Origin: Polyangium spumosum | Lineage (GTDB): Bacteria; Myxococcota_A; Polyangia; Polyangiales; Polyangiaceae | DNA length: 64,000 nt | Direction: 5' to 3' | NCBI RefSeq assembly: GCF_009649845.1 | Contig: NZ_WJIE01000002.1 | Coordinates: 124,001-188,000 of the forward strand | Shown here: positions 1-8,300 of the stretch, one piece after another | Layout: each line of letters begins with the position of its first letter | How positions within the stretch are numbered: the first letter of the stretch is position 1 | Notes under the pieces: model-generated | The model's input: only the letters and a program-made list of their open reading frames with translations | What the model was told of the DNA's origin: nothing | The model's database searches: none | Program-made: the position numbers and the translations under genes

Positions 1-348
1 CCGGACTTCCTCGCGATCGCCGAGGCTTCGCTCGAGGCGCACGGCTTCCAGGTCGAGCGCGCGAAGGGCGGCCTGCGCGGCGTCTTCCTCGCCACGCAGG
101 ACGTACCGGACGCCGTCCTGTGCGACCTGCGTATGCCCGGCATCGACGGCTTCGTCGTCGCCGAGGCGCTGCGCTCCGACCCCGCGACGCAGAAGATGGC
201 GCTCTTCGCGTGCACCGGCCGGCGTGATCTGTCGGCGCGCGCCAAGCTCGCGAACAGCGCGTTCGACGCGGTCCTGGTCAAGCCAGTCGACTGGGACGAA
301 GCCGCCCGCCTGTTGCGTGACGCGATCCGCGCGCACGCCCACCCGTGA
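1..348 (+). CDS. Response regulator receiver (CheY-like) protein, 5' end cut
   Basis: The reading frame is open from base 1 to a stop at 346-348, giving 115 visible residues; the N-terminus lies outside the window. The visible part is the end of a CheY-like receiver domain: the phospho-acceptor Asp is about visible residue 42 in LCDLRMPG, the conserved Thr is in ACTG (about 72), and the Lys of VLVKP is about 94. The protein ends just after the last receiver helix, so no output domain follows on the C-terminal side. A sensor domain or kinase could precede it, so it may be either a stand-alone receiver or the tail of a hybrid kinase. It converges on the minus-strand receiver gene that follows. 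Confidence 0.85.
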   Translation, partial: PDFLAIAEASLEAHGFQVERAKGGLRGVFLATQDVPDAVLCDLRMPGIDGFVVAEALRSDPATQKMALFACTGRRDLSARAKLANSAFDAVLVKPVDWDEAARLLRDAIRAHAHP

Positions 349-399
349 GCCGGATGCTCTCATGCTCCCCCCTCCGCGGCGCAGAGCGCTCCGCGCCCG

Positions 400-822
400 C
401 TATCGGCCTCGCGCGCCGAGGACCCGCTTGATCTCGGTCACCAGCGCATCCGGCAGGCAGGGCTTGGTCAGGAACGAATCGCAGCCCGCCTCCTTCGCGT
501 CTTTCGAGTGACCCGCGAGCGCATGCCCCGTGAGCGCCACGATCGGGATGCGCTTGGTTCGCTCGTCGCTCTTCAGGCACCGCGTCGCCTCGAGCCCGTC
601 GAGCTCGGGCAACGACAGATCCATGAGGATCAGATCGGGCAGCAGGGAGAACGCTTGCGCGAGCGCCTCGCGCCCGGTCGAAGCCTGCGCCACACGGAAC
701 CCGGAGAACGAAAGAAACTCCGTGAACATCTCGCGGTTGTCGTCGAAGTCGTCGACCACGAGTACGAGCGGCGAGAGGCCGCCGTGCTGTTGCCCGAGCC
801 CAGTTTCGTCTGTCGTCTTCAC
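400..822 (-). CDS. Single-domain response regulator (CheY-like)
   Basis: About 140 residues, nearly all of it a receiver domain: acidic pair DD (24-25), phospho-acceptor Asp in LILMDLSLP (about 68), Thr in ALTG (about 98) and Lys in LTKP (about 120). With no output domain it must pass phosphate or signal to a partner protein. The start is uncertain. The GTG at 822 is preferred because the receiver fold begins shortly after it and a G-rich stretch lies upstream; the frame stays open to a GTG at 864, which would add 14 residues with no family counterpart. A soluble histidine kinase lies 270 bp away, transcribed divergently, and is a natural candidate partner, but nothing in the sequence proves the pairing. 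Confidence 0.85.
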   Translation of the reverse strand: MKTTDETGLGQQHGGLSPLVLVVDDFDDNREMFTEFLSFSGFRVAQASTGREALAQAFSLLPDLILMDLSLPELDGLEATRCLKSDERTKRIPIVALTGHALAGHSKDAKEAGCDSFLTKPCLPDALVTEIKRVLGARGR

Positions 823-866
823 GACGTAAAACCCCCGGTCATCAATGGAGCGCGCGTCTCTCACAC

Positions 867-880
867 CACGGCGCGCCGTG
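867..880. promoter_or_regulatory. 14-bp perfect palindrome in the divergent intergenic region
   Basis: CACGGCGCGCCGTG is a perfect inverted repeat lying between the minus-strand receiver gene and the plus-strand kinase gene. Its place just upstream of the receiver gene would suit a dimeric repressor or activator site. Palindromes of G and C arise easily by chance in DNA this rich in GC, so the assignment is tentative. Confidence 0.2.
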
Positions 881-1092
881 CGTCGTGGGCAAGGGACGAT
901 GATAGCCGCAGGCGAGGAACCTCAGGCACGGCCTATTGCCCTTCTTGGGCCGTGGAGACGCGCCTGAGCCGCATATCAGGAGAAACCCGACGCGGCGTCT
1001 CCGCACATAAAGGCACGGACGGCCGAGTCCGGTGATCTCCGACTGCATCGACCAGGCGCGATCGCGTTACTCTGCAAAAAGAAGAGGCGATC

Positions 1093-1977
1093 GTGGCCGA
1101 AGCGAGGAAACGCAAACAAGCTAGCAAGTCGGCAAATGGGTCTCCGCGCAGCACGGCGCGCGCCGCGCAGAAGCGCGCTCGCATGCCGACCGCGCAGACG
1201 AAAGACGCGCGCTACGTGGCCGAGCTCGAGCGGCGATGCCGAGAGCTCGAGCGACGCGCACAAGCCGCAGAGGCGCAGCGCGCGGAGCTGCTCACCATCG
1301 TCTCGCACGACCTGCGCAACCCGCTCGGCGTCGTGATGGTGACGACGACGCTGCTCGCGCGGGAGCTCGGCGGGGAACCAACGCACGATCGTCAACTCCA
1401 GACGATCAAGCGCGCAGCCCTCGACATGAACCAGATCGTCGAGGACCTCGTCGACGCCGCGCACATCGACGCCGGGAGGCTGTCGATCGGGCAGGAGGTG
1501 CACGACGCAGCGTCGATCGTCGAGGCCGCCGCCATGGCCGCGGCCCTCGCCACGGCGCAGCGGCCGATCGCGGTCGTGAAGGAGGTCGTCCCGCATCTGC
1601 CGGCGCTCTACGTGGATCGCGCCCGCGTGCTGCAGGTCCTCTCCCGGCTCGTCGGCAACGCCGCGCGCTTCATGCAGAAGGGCGGATCGATCACCATCCG
1701 CGCCGAGCCCACGCCCTCCGGCGCGCGCTTCTCGGTGACCGACACGGGGCCCGGCATCGCCGAGCTCGATCGGCCGATGTTGTTCTCGCGCAGGCCGCCC
1801 GAGGGGCGCCGCGCGTGCCAGGGCATGGGCCTCGGCGTCTACGTCGCCAAGGGCATCGTCGAGGCGCACGGCGGGCACATCGGCGCGCAGAGCGAGCTGG
1901 GTCGCGGCAGCACGATCCACTTTACCCTGCCCGCGGCCGAGGGCCTGGGCCTCACGAATCACCACCGCAGGGATTGA
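1093..1977 (+). CDS. Soluble sensor histidine kinase (HisKA + HATPase)
   Basis: 294 residues with a GTG start preceded by GAAGAGG. The N-terminal 40 residues are basic and Ala-rich; residues about 40-66 are charged and probably coiled-coil. The H-box [11 protein letters not shown] places the phosphorylated His near residue 72. The ATPase domain shows an N-box with Asn at about 188 (LVGNAARF), a G1 box DTGPGIAE at about 216, and a G2 box [11 protein letters not shown] followed by EAHGGHIG. There is no transmembrane segment and no PAS, HAMP or receiver domain, so it is a cytoplasmic kinase whose input is unknown. It ends before a strong terminator and converges on the MopE-repeat lipoprotein gene. 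Confidence 0.9.
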   Translation: MAEARKRKQASKSANGSPRSTARAAQKRARMPTAQTKDARYVAELERRCRELERRAQAAEAQRAELLTIVSHDLRNPLGVVMVTTTLLARELGGEPTHDRQLQTIKRAALDMNQIVEDLVDAAHIDAGRLSIGQEVHDAASIVEAAAMAAALATAQRPIAVVKEVVPHLPALYVDRARVLQVLSRLVGNAARFMQKGGSITIRAEPTPSGARFSVTDTGPGIAELDRPMLFSRRPPEGRRACQGMGLGVYVAKGIVEAHGGHIGAQSELGRGSTIHFTLPAAEGLGLTNHHRRD

Positions 1978-2020
1978 ACGAGGGCGCGCCGAGACGGGCG
2001 CGAGGACGAAGCATGAACCG

Positions 2021-2061
2021 ATCGAGCGGGCGCCGTGCGAGGCGCCCGCTCGATTCGTTTT
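2021..2061. terminator. Rho-independent terminator between convergent genes
   Basis: A perfect 14-bp stem (ATCGAGCGGGCGCC, 2021-2034) with a 6-nt loop pairs with 2041-2054 and is followed by TCGTTTT on the plus strand. It lies 43 bp after the histidine kinase stop and ends next to the stop of the opposite gene, so it terminates the kinase transcript and may also serve the other strand. Confidence 0.85.
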
Positions 2062-2062
2062 G

Positions 2063-5000
2063 TCAGCCGGGGTTCGCCGAGAAGCAGCAGCGGAAGCCGA
2101 GGTCGAAGAGCTTGAAGTTCTCGTCGACCGTGTAGAACTGGAACGAGCACGTCGCGCCGCCGGCGTCGCCGGTGTTGAACGCGCCGCCCATGAGCGGATA
2201 CGTGTTCGTCGCGCTCTTCGTGATCTCGCGCAGGTTGCCCGTGATGTCGAAGAGCTTGTTCGTCGCGGTCGTGTTGCCCTGCAGGTTCGACCAGTCCGCC
2301 CAGCAGTTCTGCAAGCTCGACGAGCCCGTGAAGAGCAGGCCGTCCTGATCCCCCGCCGTCCCCGGGCTGAAGTCGAACGAGGGGCCGATGTTGCAGAACT
2401 TCGAGGCCGTGTACGTCGACGTGCACGCGGCGCCGCGCGGGTTGTAGCCCCACTGGCAGCCGAGCGTCGCCTGGCACGAGTTCGTCCACTCGGTCGTCGA
2501 GCAGATGAAGCCGCCGACGGCGGCGCACGTCTGCTCGACCTCACGCGGCGTGACGTTGAACCACGGCAGCTTGCCGGGCACCGAGCACGCGAGCGTCTTG
2601 TCGAGCGTCGTGCCCGCAGGAGCGCTCGTGTGATAGCCGTTGCCGCTGCCAGGCGTGATCACGTTGTTCGCGAGATCCGTGATCGCGTTCGGCCGGCTCG
2701 CCTCGTAGCTGTAGATCCAGCGGTTCGTGGAGATCCGCGTGACGGCGGGCTTCACGTAGTACGTGGCGTTCGAGCCCTTCGACACGTACGACTCGTCGAC
2801 GAGCCCGTCGCAGTCGTTGTCCACGCCGTCGCAGGCCTCGGTGCAGCCTCCGGGTAGCGACGCGCAGTCGGCCTTGACCGCGTTGCACGTCGTGGCGTTC
2901 AGGCCGTTGCACACGAACGTGCCCGTCGTCCGGCAAGCGCCGTGTCCGGGCGCCGGCAGGCCGTCGTCGCTCGCGCACGGCTTGCCGAAGTTCGGCACGT
3001 TCTCGTTGCGGATGCCGTCGCAGTCGTTGTCGAGGTTGTCGCAGACCTCGGTCGCGCCCGAGCAGTAGTTCGGGGCAGGCCCGTTGCAGACGCCCGCCGG
3101 GAACGTGCACTGCCACGCGCCCTGCGTGCAGGTGACCGCCACCTGCGTCGTGCACTCCGGCGACGTGGCCGTGACGCTCACGCCGCAGACCTGCACCGGC
3201 GTCGGGGCGATGACGCCTTCGTCGATCTGCCCGTCGCAGTCGTCGTCCTCGCCGTTGCAGATCTCCTGGGCCTGCTTGTACTGGCAACTGTACTCGCAGG
3301 TGTTGTCACCGTTGAGATCGTAGTAGCCGTTCTCGCAGCCCTGGAAGACGCACATGCCGGTCGTGCACGACCAGATCGAGTGCACCGCGTTCGCGTAGCA
3401 GTTGTTGCCGCACGCGCCGCAGTTCGCGACGTCGGTCTGGAGGTTCGGCTGGCCGGTCAGCGTGCCGTCGCAGTTCGAGTCGACGCCGCAGCTATCGACG
3501 CTGCTCGACGGCCCCACCGCGTTCTGGCAGGTCTGCACGCCGCCCACGCAGGTGAACGTGCCCGCCTGGCACGGCGACGTCGCGCCCGCGGGAGGCGGAG
3601 GCGGCACGTTGCAAGCGCCGAGGTTCAGGTTGTTGTCGACGATCCCGTCGCAGTCGTCGTCGAGGCTGTTGCACGTCTCCGCGCTCGGGCCGATGTAACC
3701 CGTGCACGCGCCGCCGCACGCCTGGGTGCCCTTCACGCACTTGCTCAGGCCGCCGTACACGAGGTTCGGCGGCGCGCCGACGGGCACGCATTGCTGGAGC
3801 GGGATGCCCTCGTCGACCTGCCCGTCGCAGTCGTCGTCGACCATGTTGCAGCTCTCGTTCGCCGGGTCGATGTTCCCGACACACGTGAGCGCCTGCCCCA
3901 CGCACTGCAGCGTGCCGAGCTTGCACGGCGCGGTGCTGCTCTGACCACACGCCGAGCCCGCGCCCGCGACGTCGTCGACGAGGCCGTTGCAGTCGTCGTC
4001 CACGCCGTTGCACGTCTCGGTCTTCGGCGTGATCTCACCGACGCAGGTCTTCGCGCCGCCGGGCAGGCACTGCTCCACGCCCTTCTGGCAAGGACCGACG
4101 TCCGTCAGGCCGCACGTCGCGCCCACGTCGACGGGCATGTCGTCGATCGCGCCGTTGCAGTTGTTGTCCTGCCCGTCGCAGATCTCCGCCTCGGGGTTCA
4201 CCGCGCCCACGCAGACGAGGTTCCCGTTCTGGCACTGCTGCTTGCCGAACTGGCAGGGGAAGATGTTGCTCAGGCCGCAGGAGTTGCCGGCGTCCGTGGG
4301 GCTGTCGTCGACCTGGCCGTCGCAGTCGTCGTCGAGGCCGTTGCAGATCTCCTGGATCTGCCCCTCGAGGATCACGTCCGGCCCGGAGCAGACGACCTTG
4401 TTCCCGACGCAGGCCGTCTTGCCGGCGGCCGCGAGCAAACCGCAGATCCCGTCCGGATCACCGAAGCAGTTCTTGCCGATCTGCGGGTCCATCGAGAGAT
4501 CGTCGGCGTCGTCGATCTTGCCGTCGCAGTCGTTGTCGATGCTGTCGCCGCACCTCTCGACGCCGCCGTTCGTCGGGGTGCACTGGTACTCGCAGCCCGT
4601 CGCGACGGAGTTGTCGAGGTCGTACCAGCCCGGGTTGCACTGCGCGATCTTGCACTGCGTGTTCGCCGCCGTGCACGCCTCGCCGGCGCCCGCGGTCGTC
4701 TCGCACGCGGGCGTGCCGTTGATGACGACGCAGTTGTTGCCGCACTTGCCGCAGTCCGTCGTGCTCGTGCAGAGGTTGACGTCCTCGTCCTTCACGCCGT
4801 CGCAGTCGTCGTCCTTGTTGTTGCACGACGCGTCGTCCGGCGTGTTCTGGATGCAGTAGTACTCGCAGGCCTTGTCGCCATCGAGGTCGTAGTAGCCCGA
4901 CGCGCAGGTGCCCGTGCACTCGCCCGGCACCGTGCCCGGGTTCGGGCTCGGCACGCAGTTGATGCTCGCGGGATCGTTGTTGAGCAGCTTCGCGAAGCAG

Positions 5001-5374
5001 TTGTTGTCACACGTGCCGCACGTCGTCTTGCTCTCGAGGTTGATGTTCGGATCGTCGTCGACCGCGCCGTTGCAGTCGTTGTCGAGCCCGTCGCACTTCT
5101 CGATGCCACCGTTCGTCGGGACGCACGGGCCGCCGCCGCCCACGCCGCCGCCCGCGCCGCCGCCGCCGTCGACGTTGCAGAACGGGAAGCAGTCCTCGCC
5201 TCCTGCCCCGCCCTGACCGCCCGTGCCGCTGCCGCCCGAGCCCGAGCCCGAGCCCGTCGGCGACGAGTCGCCGGCGCATTTGTCCCAGCAGAACGCTTCC
5301 GTCGTGCACCCCGCGGTCCCGAGCGCGAGCGCCGAGACCACGAGGGCCGAGAGGACCTTGCCGAGCGAGCTCAT
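2063..5374 (-). CDS. MopE-type repeat lipoprotein with FGE/SUMF1-like C-terminal domain
   Basis: 1103 residues. The ATG at 5374 has GGAGGTG upstream and opens a lipoprotein signal (LGTAGC, Cys 23); the frame runs on upstream, but only as Arg-rich shadow of the preceding gene. After a Gly/Ser linker come about 12 copies of a motif like CDGxDNDCDGxxDE, the acidic Cys repeat of the putative metal-binding MopE family, separated by Cys-containing spacers with motifs such as CQKG and CVG. From about residue 875 the repeats stop. The remaining ~230 residues resemble the formylglycine-generating-enzyme/SUMF1 fold: FDITGNLREI, then MGGAFN, and near the end DLGFRCC. No catalytic activity is claimed, since many FGE-fold proteins only bind ligands. 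The start overlaps the stop of the upstream giant gene by 4 nt (ATGA), which implies coupled translation. Likely an outer-membrane surface protein. Confidence 0.85.
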   Translation of the reverse strand: MSSLGKVLSALVVSALALGTAGCTTEAFCWDKCAGDSSPTGSGSGSGGSGTGGQGGAGGEDCFPFCNVDGGGGAGGGVGGGGPCVPTNGGIEKCDGLDNDCNGAVDDDPNINLESKTTCGTCDNNCFAKLLNNDPASINCVPSPNPGTVPGECTGTCASGYYDLDGDKACEYYCIQNTPDDASCNNKDDDCDGVKDEDVNLCTSTTDCGKCGNNCVVINGTPACETTAGAGEACTAANTQCKIAQCNPGWYDLDNSVATGCEYQCTPTNGGVERCGDSIDNDCDGKIDDADDLSMDPQIGKNCFGDPDGICGLLAAAGKTACVGNKVVCSGPDVILEGQIQEICNGLDDDCDGQVDDSPTDAGNSCGLSNIFPCQFGKQQCQNGNLVCVGAVNPEAEICDGQDNNCNGAIDDMPVDVGATCGLTDVGPCQKGVEQCLPGGAKTCVGEITPKTETCNGVDDDCNGLVDDVAGAGSACGQSSTAPCKLGTLQCVGQALTCVGNIDPANESCNMVDDDCDGQVDEGIPLQQCVPVGAPPNLVYGGLSKCVKGTQACGGACTGYIGPSAETCNSLDDDCDGIVDNNLNLGACNVPPPPPAGATSPCQAGTFTCVGGVQTCQNAVGPSSSVDSCGVDSNCDGTLTGQPNLQTDVANCGACGNNCYANAVHSIWSCTTGMCVFQGCENGYYDLNGDNTCEYSCQYKQAQEICNGEDDDCDGQIDEGVIAPTPVQVCGVSVTATSPECTTQVAVTCTQGAWQCTFPAGVCNGPAPNYCSGATEVCDNLDNDCDGIRNENVPNFGKPCASDDGLPAPGHGACRTTGTFVCNGLNATTCNAVKADCASLPGGCTEACDGVDNDCDGLVDESYVSKGSNATYYVKPAVTRISTNRWIYSYEASRPNAITDLANNVITPGSGNGYHTSAPAGTTLDKTLACSVPGKLPWFNVTPREVEQTCAAVGGFICSTTEWTNSCQATLGCQWGYNPRGAACTSTYTASKFCNIGPSFDFSPGTAGDQDGLLFTGSSSLQNCWADWSNLQGNTTATNKLFDITGNLREITKSATNTYPLMGGAFNTGDAGGATCSFQFYTVDENFKLFDLGFRCCFSANPG

Positions 5375-8300
5375 CGCGACACCTCCGTACCGCCGCGGCG
5401 CCCGGAAGACCGCCTGCGTGCGACGCCGAGCGCGAGCGCAGCGAGCGCCAGCGCGAAGCCACTGTTCCGATCCTGCGCGCCGACGTCGCACGCGCATCCA
5501 CCGCCGCCCGTGGGCAGGCCCCAGACGCCGTCGTCCGCAGGCGCGCCGCCCGCGCCGGTGCCCGTGGTCGACGTCGGACTGCCGCCGCCGCCCGCGCCGC
5601 CGCCGCCTCCTGCGCCGCCGCCGCCGCCCGCGCCGCCGCTGCCGCCCATGCCCTGCGCGCATTCACCGCCCTGGCAAACCTGGCCCATCGGGCAGAGCAC
5701 GCCCTCGCACGGATCGTTGCCGCAGGTGCCCGTCACCGGATCGCAGACCGAGCCGTCCGGGCAGTTCGGCGACGCGCACTTGTTGTCCACGCACGCCGGA
5801 GGCGACTGCGACAGGTCGCAGACCTGCGCCCCGACGCACGCCGGATCGCAGCCCGGGATGCACTGGCCGTCCTTGCACACCTCGCCCGTGCCGCAGCTCT
5901 TGTCCGCGCAAGAGTCGACGCACGTGACGTCGGTGAACGTATCGTTCGGCTTGCAGACCTGGCCCATCGGGCAGCTATCGGGCTTGCACGGGTTGTCCAC
6001 GCACGAGCCCGCGTTGCAGACCTTGCCGCAGCCGACGCAGGGCACGTTGAAGCAGTTGTTCTGCACGCACTTGCCGGCGTTCGGGCCGTAGTTCGTGCAG
6101 ACCTCGCCCGCGCCGCAGGTCACGCCGTCGCAAGGCTCCTTGCAGCCGGCGATGCCCTTGCACACGCAGACCGGAGGCACGACGCAGTTCGCGTCCGCAG
6201 GCGTGCCCGCGGGCGCGCAGAGCGTGTTGCCCATCGCGTCCTTCACGGTCTTCGTCGTGCAGTCGCCGCAGTTGTTGGCGATGCAGAAGTTGCCGAGCGG
6301 CATGCCCGTCTCGCTGGAGATGACCTCCTCGCAAGCCTGGCCCGGCGGGCACGGGAACTCGCCGCCCTGGCACGGCGTCGCGCAGGTGCACGCGCTGCCG
6401 CTCTTCACGCACGAGTTGCCGGGCGCGCAGATCGCGGCAGCGTTCGGGTCCTGCTCGTCGGTCGTGCCGTCGCAGTCGTTGTCCTCGCAGTCGCAGGCCT
6501 CGTCCGTCTGACCCTGGCCGCCGAGGCAAGCGAAGATGCCGTTGAGGCACGCCCACTGCCCCTCCTGGCAGGCGCCGGTGTCGATGCCACAAGCGCCGCC
6601 GATGGTCTGCGTCGGATCGAGCGGGTTCGTCGTGCCGTCGATGCCGTCCGGCGCGGGGCCCGCCTCGTCGATGGAGCCGTCGCAGTCGTTGTCGACGCCG
6701 TCGCAGATCTCGGGCTGCGGGCCGGTGCCGCCGATGCACGTCTCGCCGCCCATGCCGTCGCACTGCAGGATGCCCGGCTGGCACGCGCCTTTGTCACGCG
6801 GGCCCGGGTACTGCATCGTGTCGTACGGCGGCGTGCACGAGCCGCCGACCACGATGCCGTTGTCGACCGTGCTGTCGCAGTCGTCGTCGAGGCCGTTGCA
6901 CAGCTCCGGCGACGGGGGCACGTCGCCCACGCAGTCGAGGATGCCGCCCGTGCAGTCGATGAGGCCCGGCATGCACTGCCCGACGTCGCTGCCGCAGGAG
7001 GCTCCTTCACCCATGAACGAGCCGTCGTCGATCATGCCGTCGCAGTTGTTGTCGAGGCCGTCGCAAGCCTCGGCCTCCGGGCCCTTCGCGTTCACGCAGG
7101 CCCAGCCGAGGGCGCCCTGGCAGGCCAGCGTGCCCTTGTTGCAAGGCGGAGCGAGCATGCCGTTGTCGCCGCAGGACGCGCCGGGCGGCGGGCACCACTC
7201 GAGGCCGTAGTGGCTGCAGCCGCAGGCGCCGGTCGGATCCGGGATGTTCCAGCAGCCGTTTTGCCCCGCGGCGGGCGCGTCGAAGAGCGGTGCGTCGTCG
7301 ATCTTGCCGTCGCAGTCGTTGTCGACGCCGTCGCAGACCTCGGCCTGCGCCTGGATGCCGCCCTGACAGACGACCGCGCCGTTCACGCACGCCGTCTGCC
7401 CGAGCGAGCAGGGCGGCTGGTTGATGCCACACGGCAGGCCGAGGCCGCCGACGTTGTCGTCGATGACGCCGTCGCAGTCGTTGTCCTTGCCGTCGCAGAT
7501 CTCGGTCGAGGGGCCGACCTGGCCGATGCACTCGACGCCGTTCGGTCCGCACTGCTGCACGCCGGCGACGCACTCGCCCACGTCCGAGCCGCAGGGCCCG
7601 CCCGTGCCGGGCACGTTGTCGACCAGGCCGTCGCAGTTGTTGTCCGCGCTGTCGCACTGCTCGGTCTGCGGACCGACGGGGCCCTGGCAGGCCCAGGCGC
7701 CGCTCGAGCAGACGAGCGTGCCGCGGTTGCAGGGCGACGTCAGCGTGCCGTTGCCATTGCAGGTGCCGCCGGAGGGCGGGCACCACTGCAGGTTCTTGAA
7801 GACGCAGCAGTTGCCGGGGTTCTGCCAGCAGCCGCTCTGCCCGGCGAGCGGGCCGTCGGCGAGCGGCGCCTCGTCCACGATGCCGTTGCAGTTGTTGTCG
7901 ACGGCGTCGCAGACCTCGGGCTGCGGGCCCGTCCCGCCCTGACAAACCAGCGCGCCATTGACGCAGGCGAGGGTGCCGGGCGTGCACGGCGGCAGCGCCT
8001 GACCGCACTGCGTGCCCACGCCGGCGGCGCCTTCGTCCACCTGGCCGTCGCAGTCGTTGTCGATGCCGTCGCAGACCTCGGCCGACGGGCCCACGAAGCC
8101 CGTGCACGTCATGCTGCCGCACGGCCGCGAGCCCTGCTTGCACTGGCTCGTGCCGCCGTAGACGAGCCCGCCCGGCGTCCCCGCCGGCACGCAAGCCGTC
8201 GGCGGCACCGAGTCGTCGATGATGCCGTCGCAGTCGTTGTCGATGCCGTCGCAGGTCTCGGCGATCGGGTTGTTCTGACAGACGCCGAGGCCACCGCCGG

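Noticed and set aside
2063-5662. Longer minus-strand frame starting at 5662 for the MopE lipoprotein
   Set aside because: The extra 96 residues are Arg-rich out-of-frame shadow of the upstream gene; the ATG at 5374 has a strong ribosome site and a lipobox.
2942-6091. Long plus-strand frame opposite the MopE genes
   Set aside because: It is a GC-skewed antisense shadow of the repeats, with no ribosome site and composition of Arg/Ala/Val runs.
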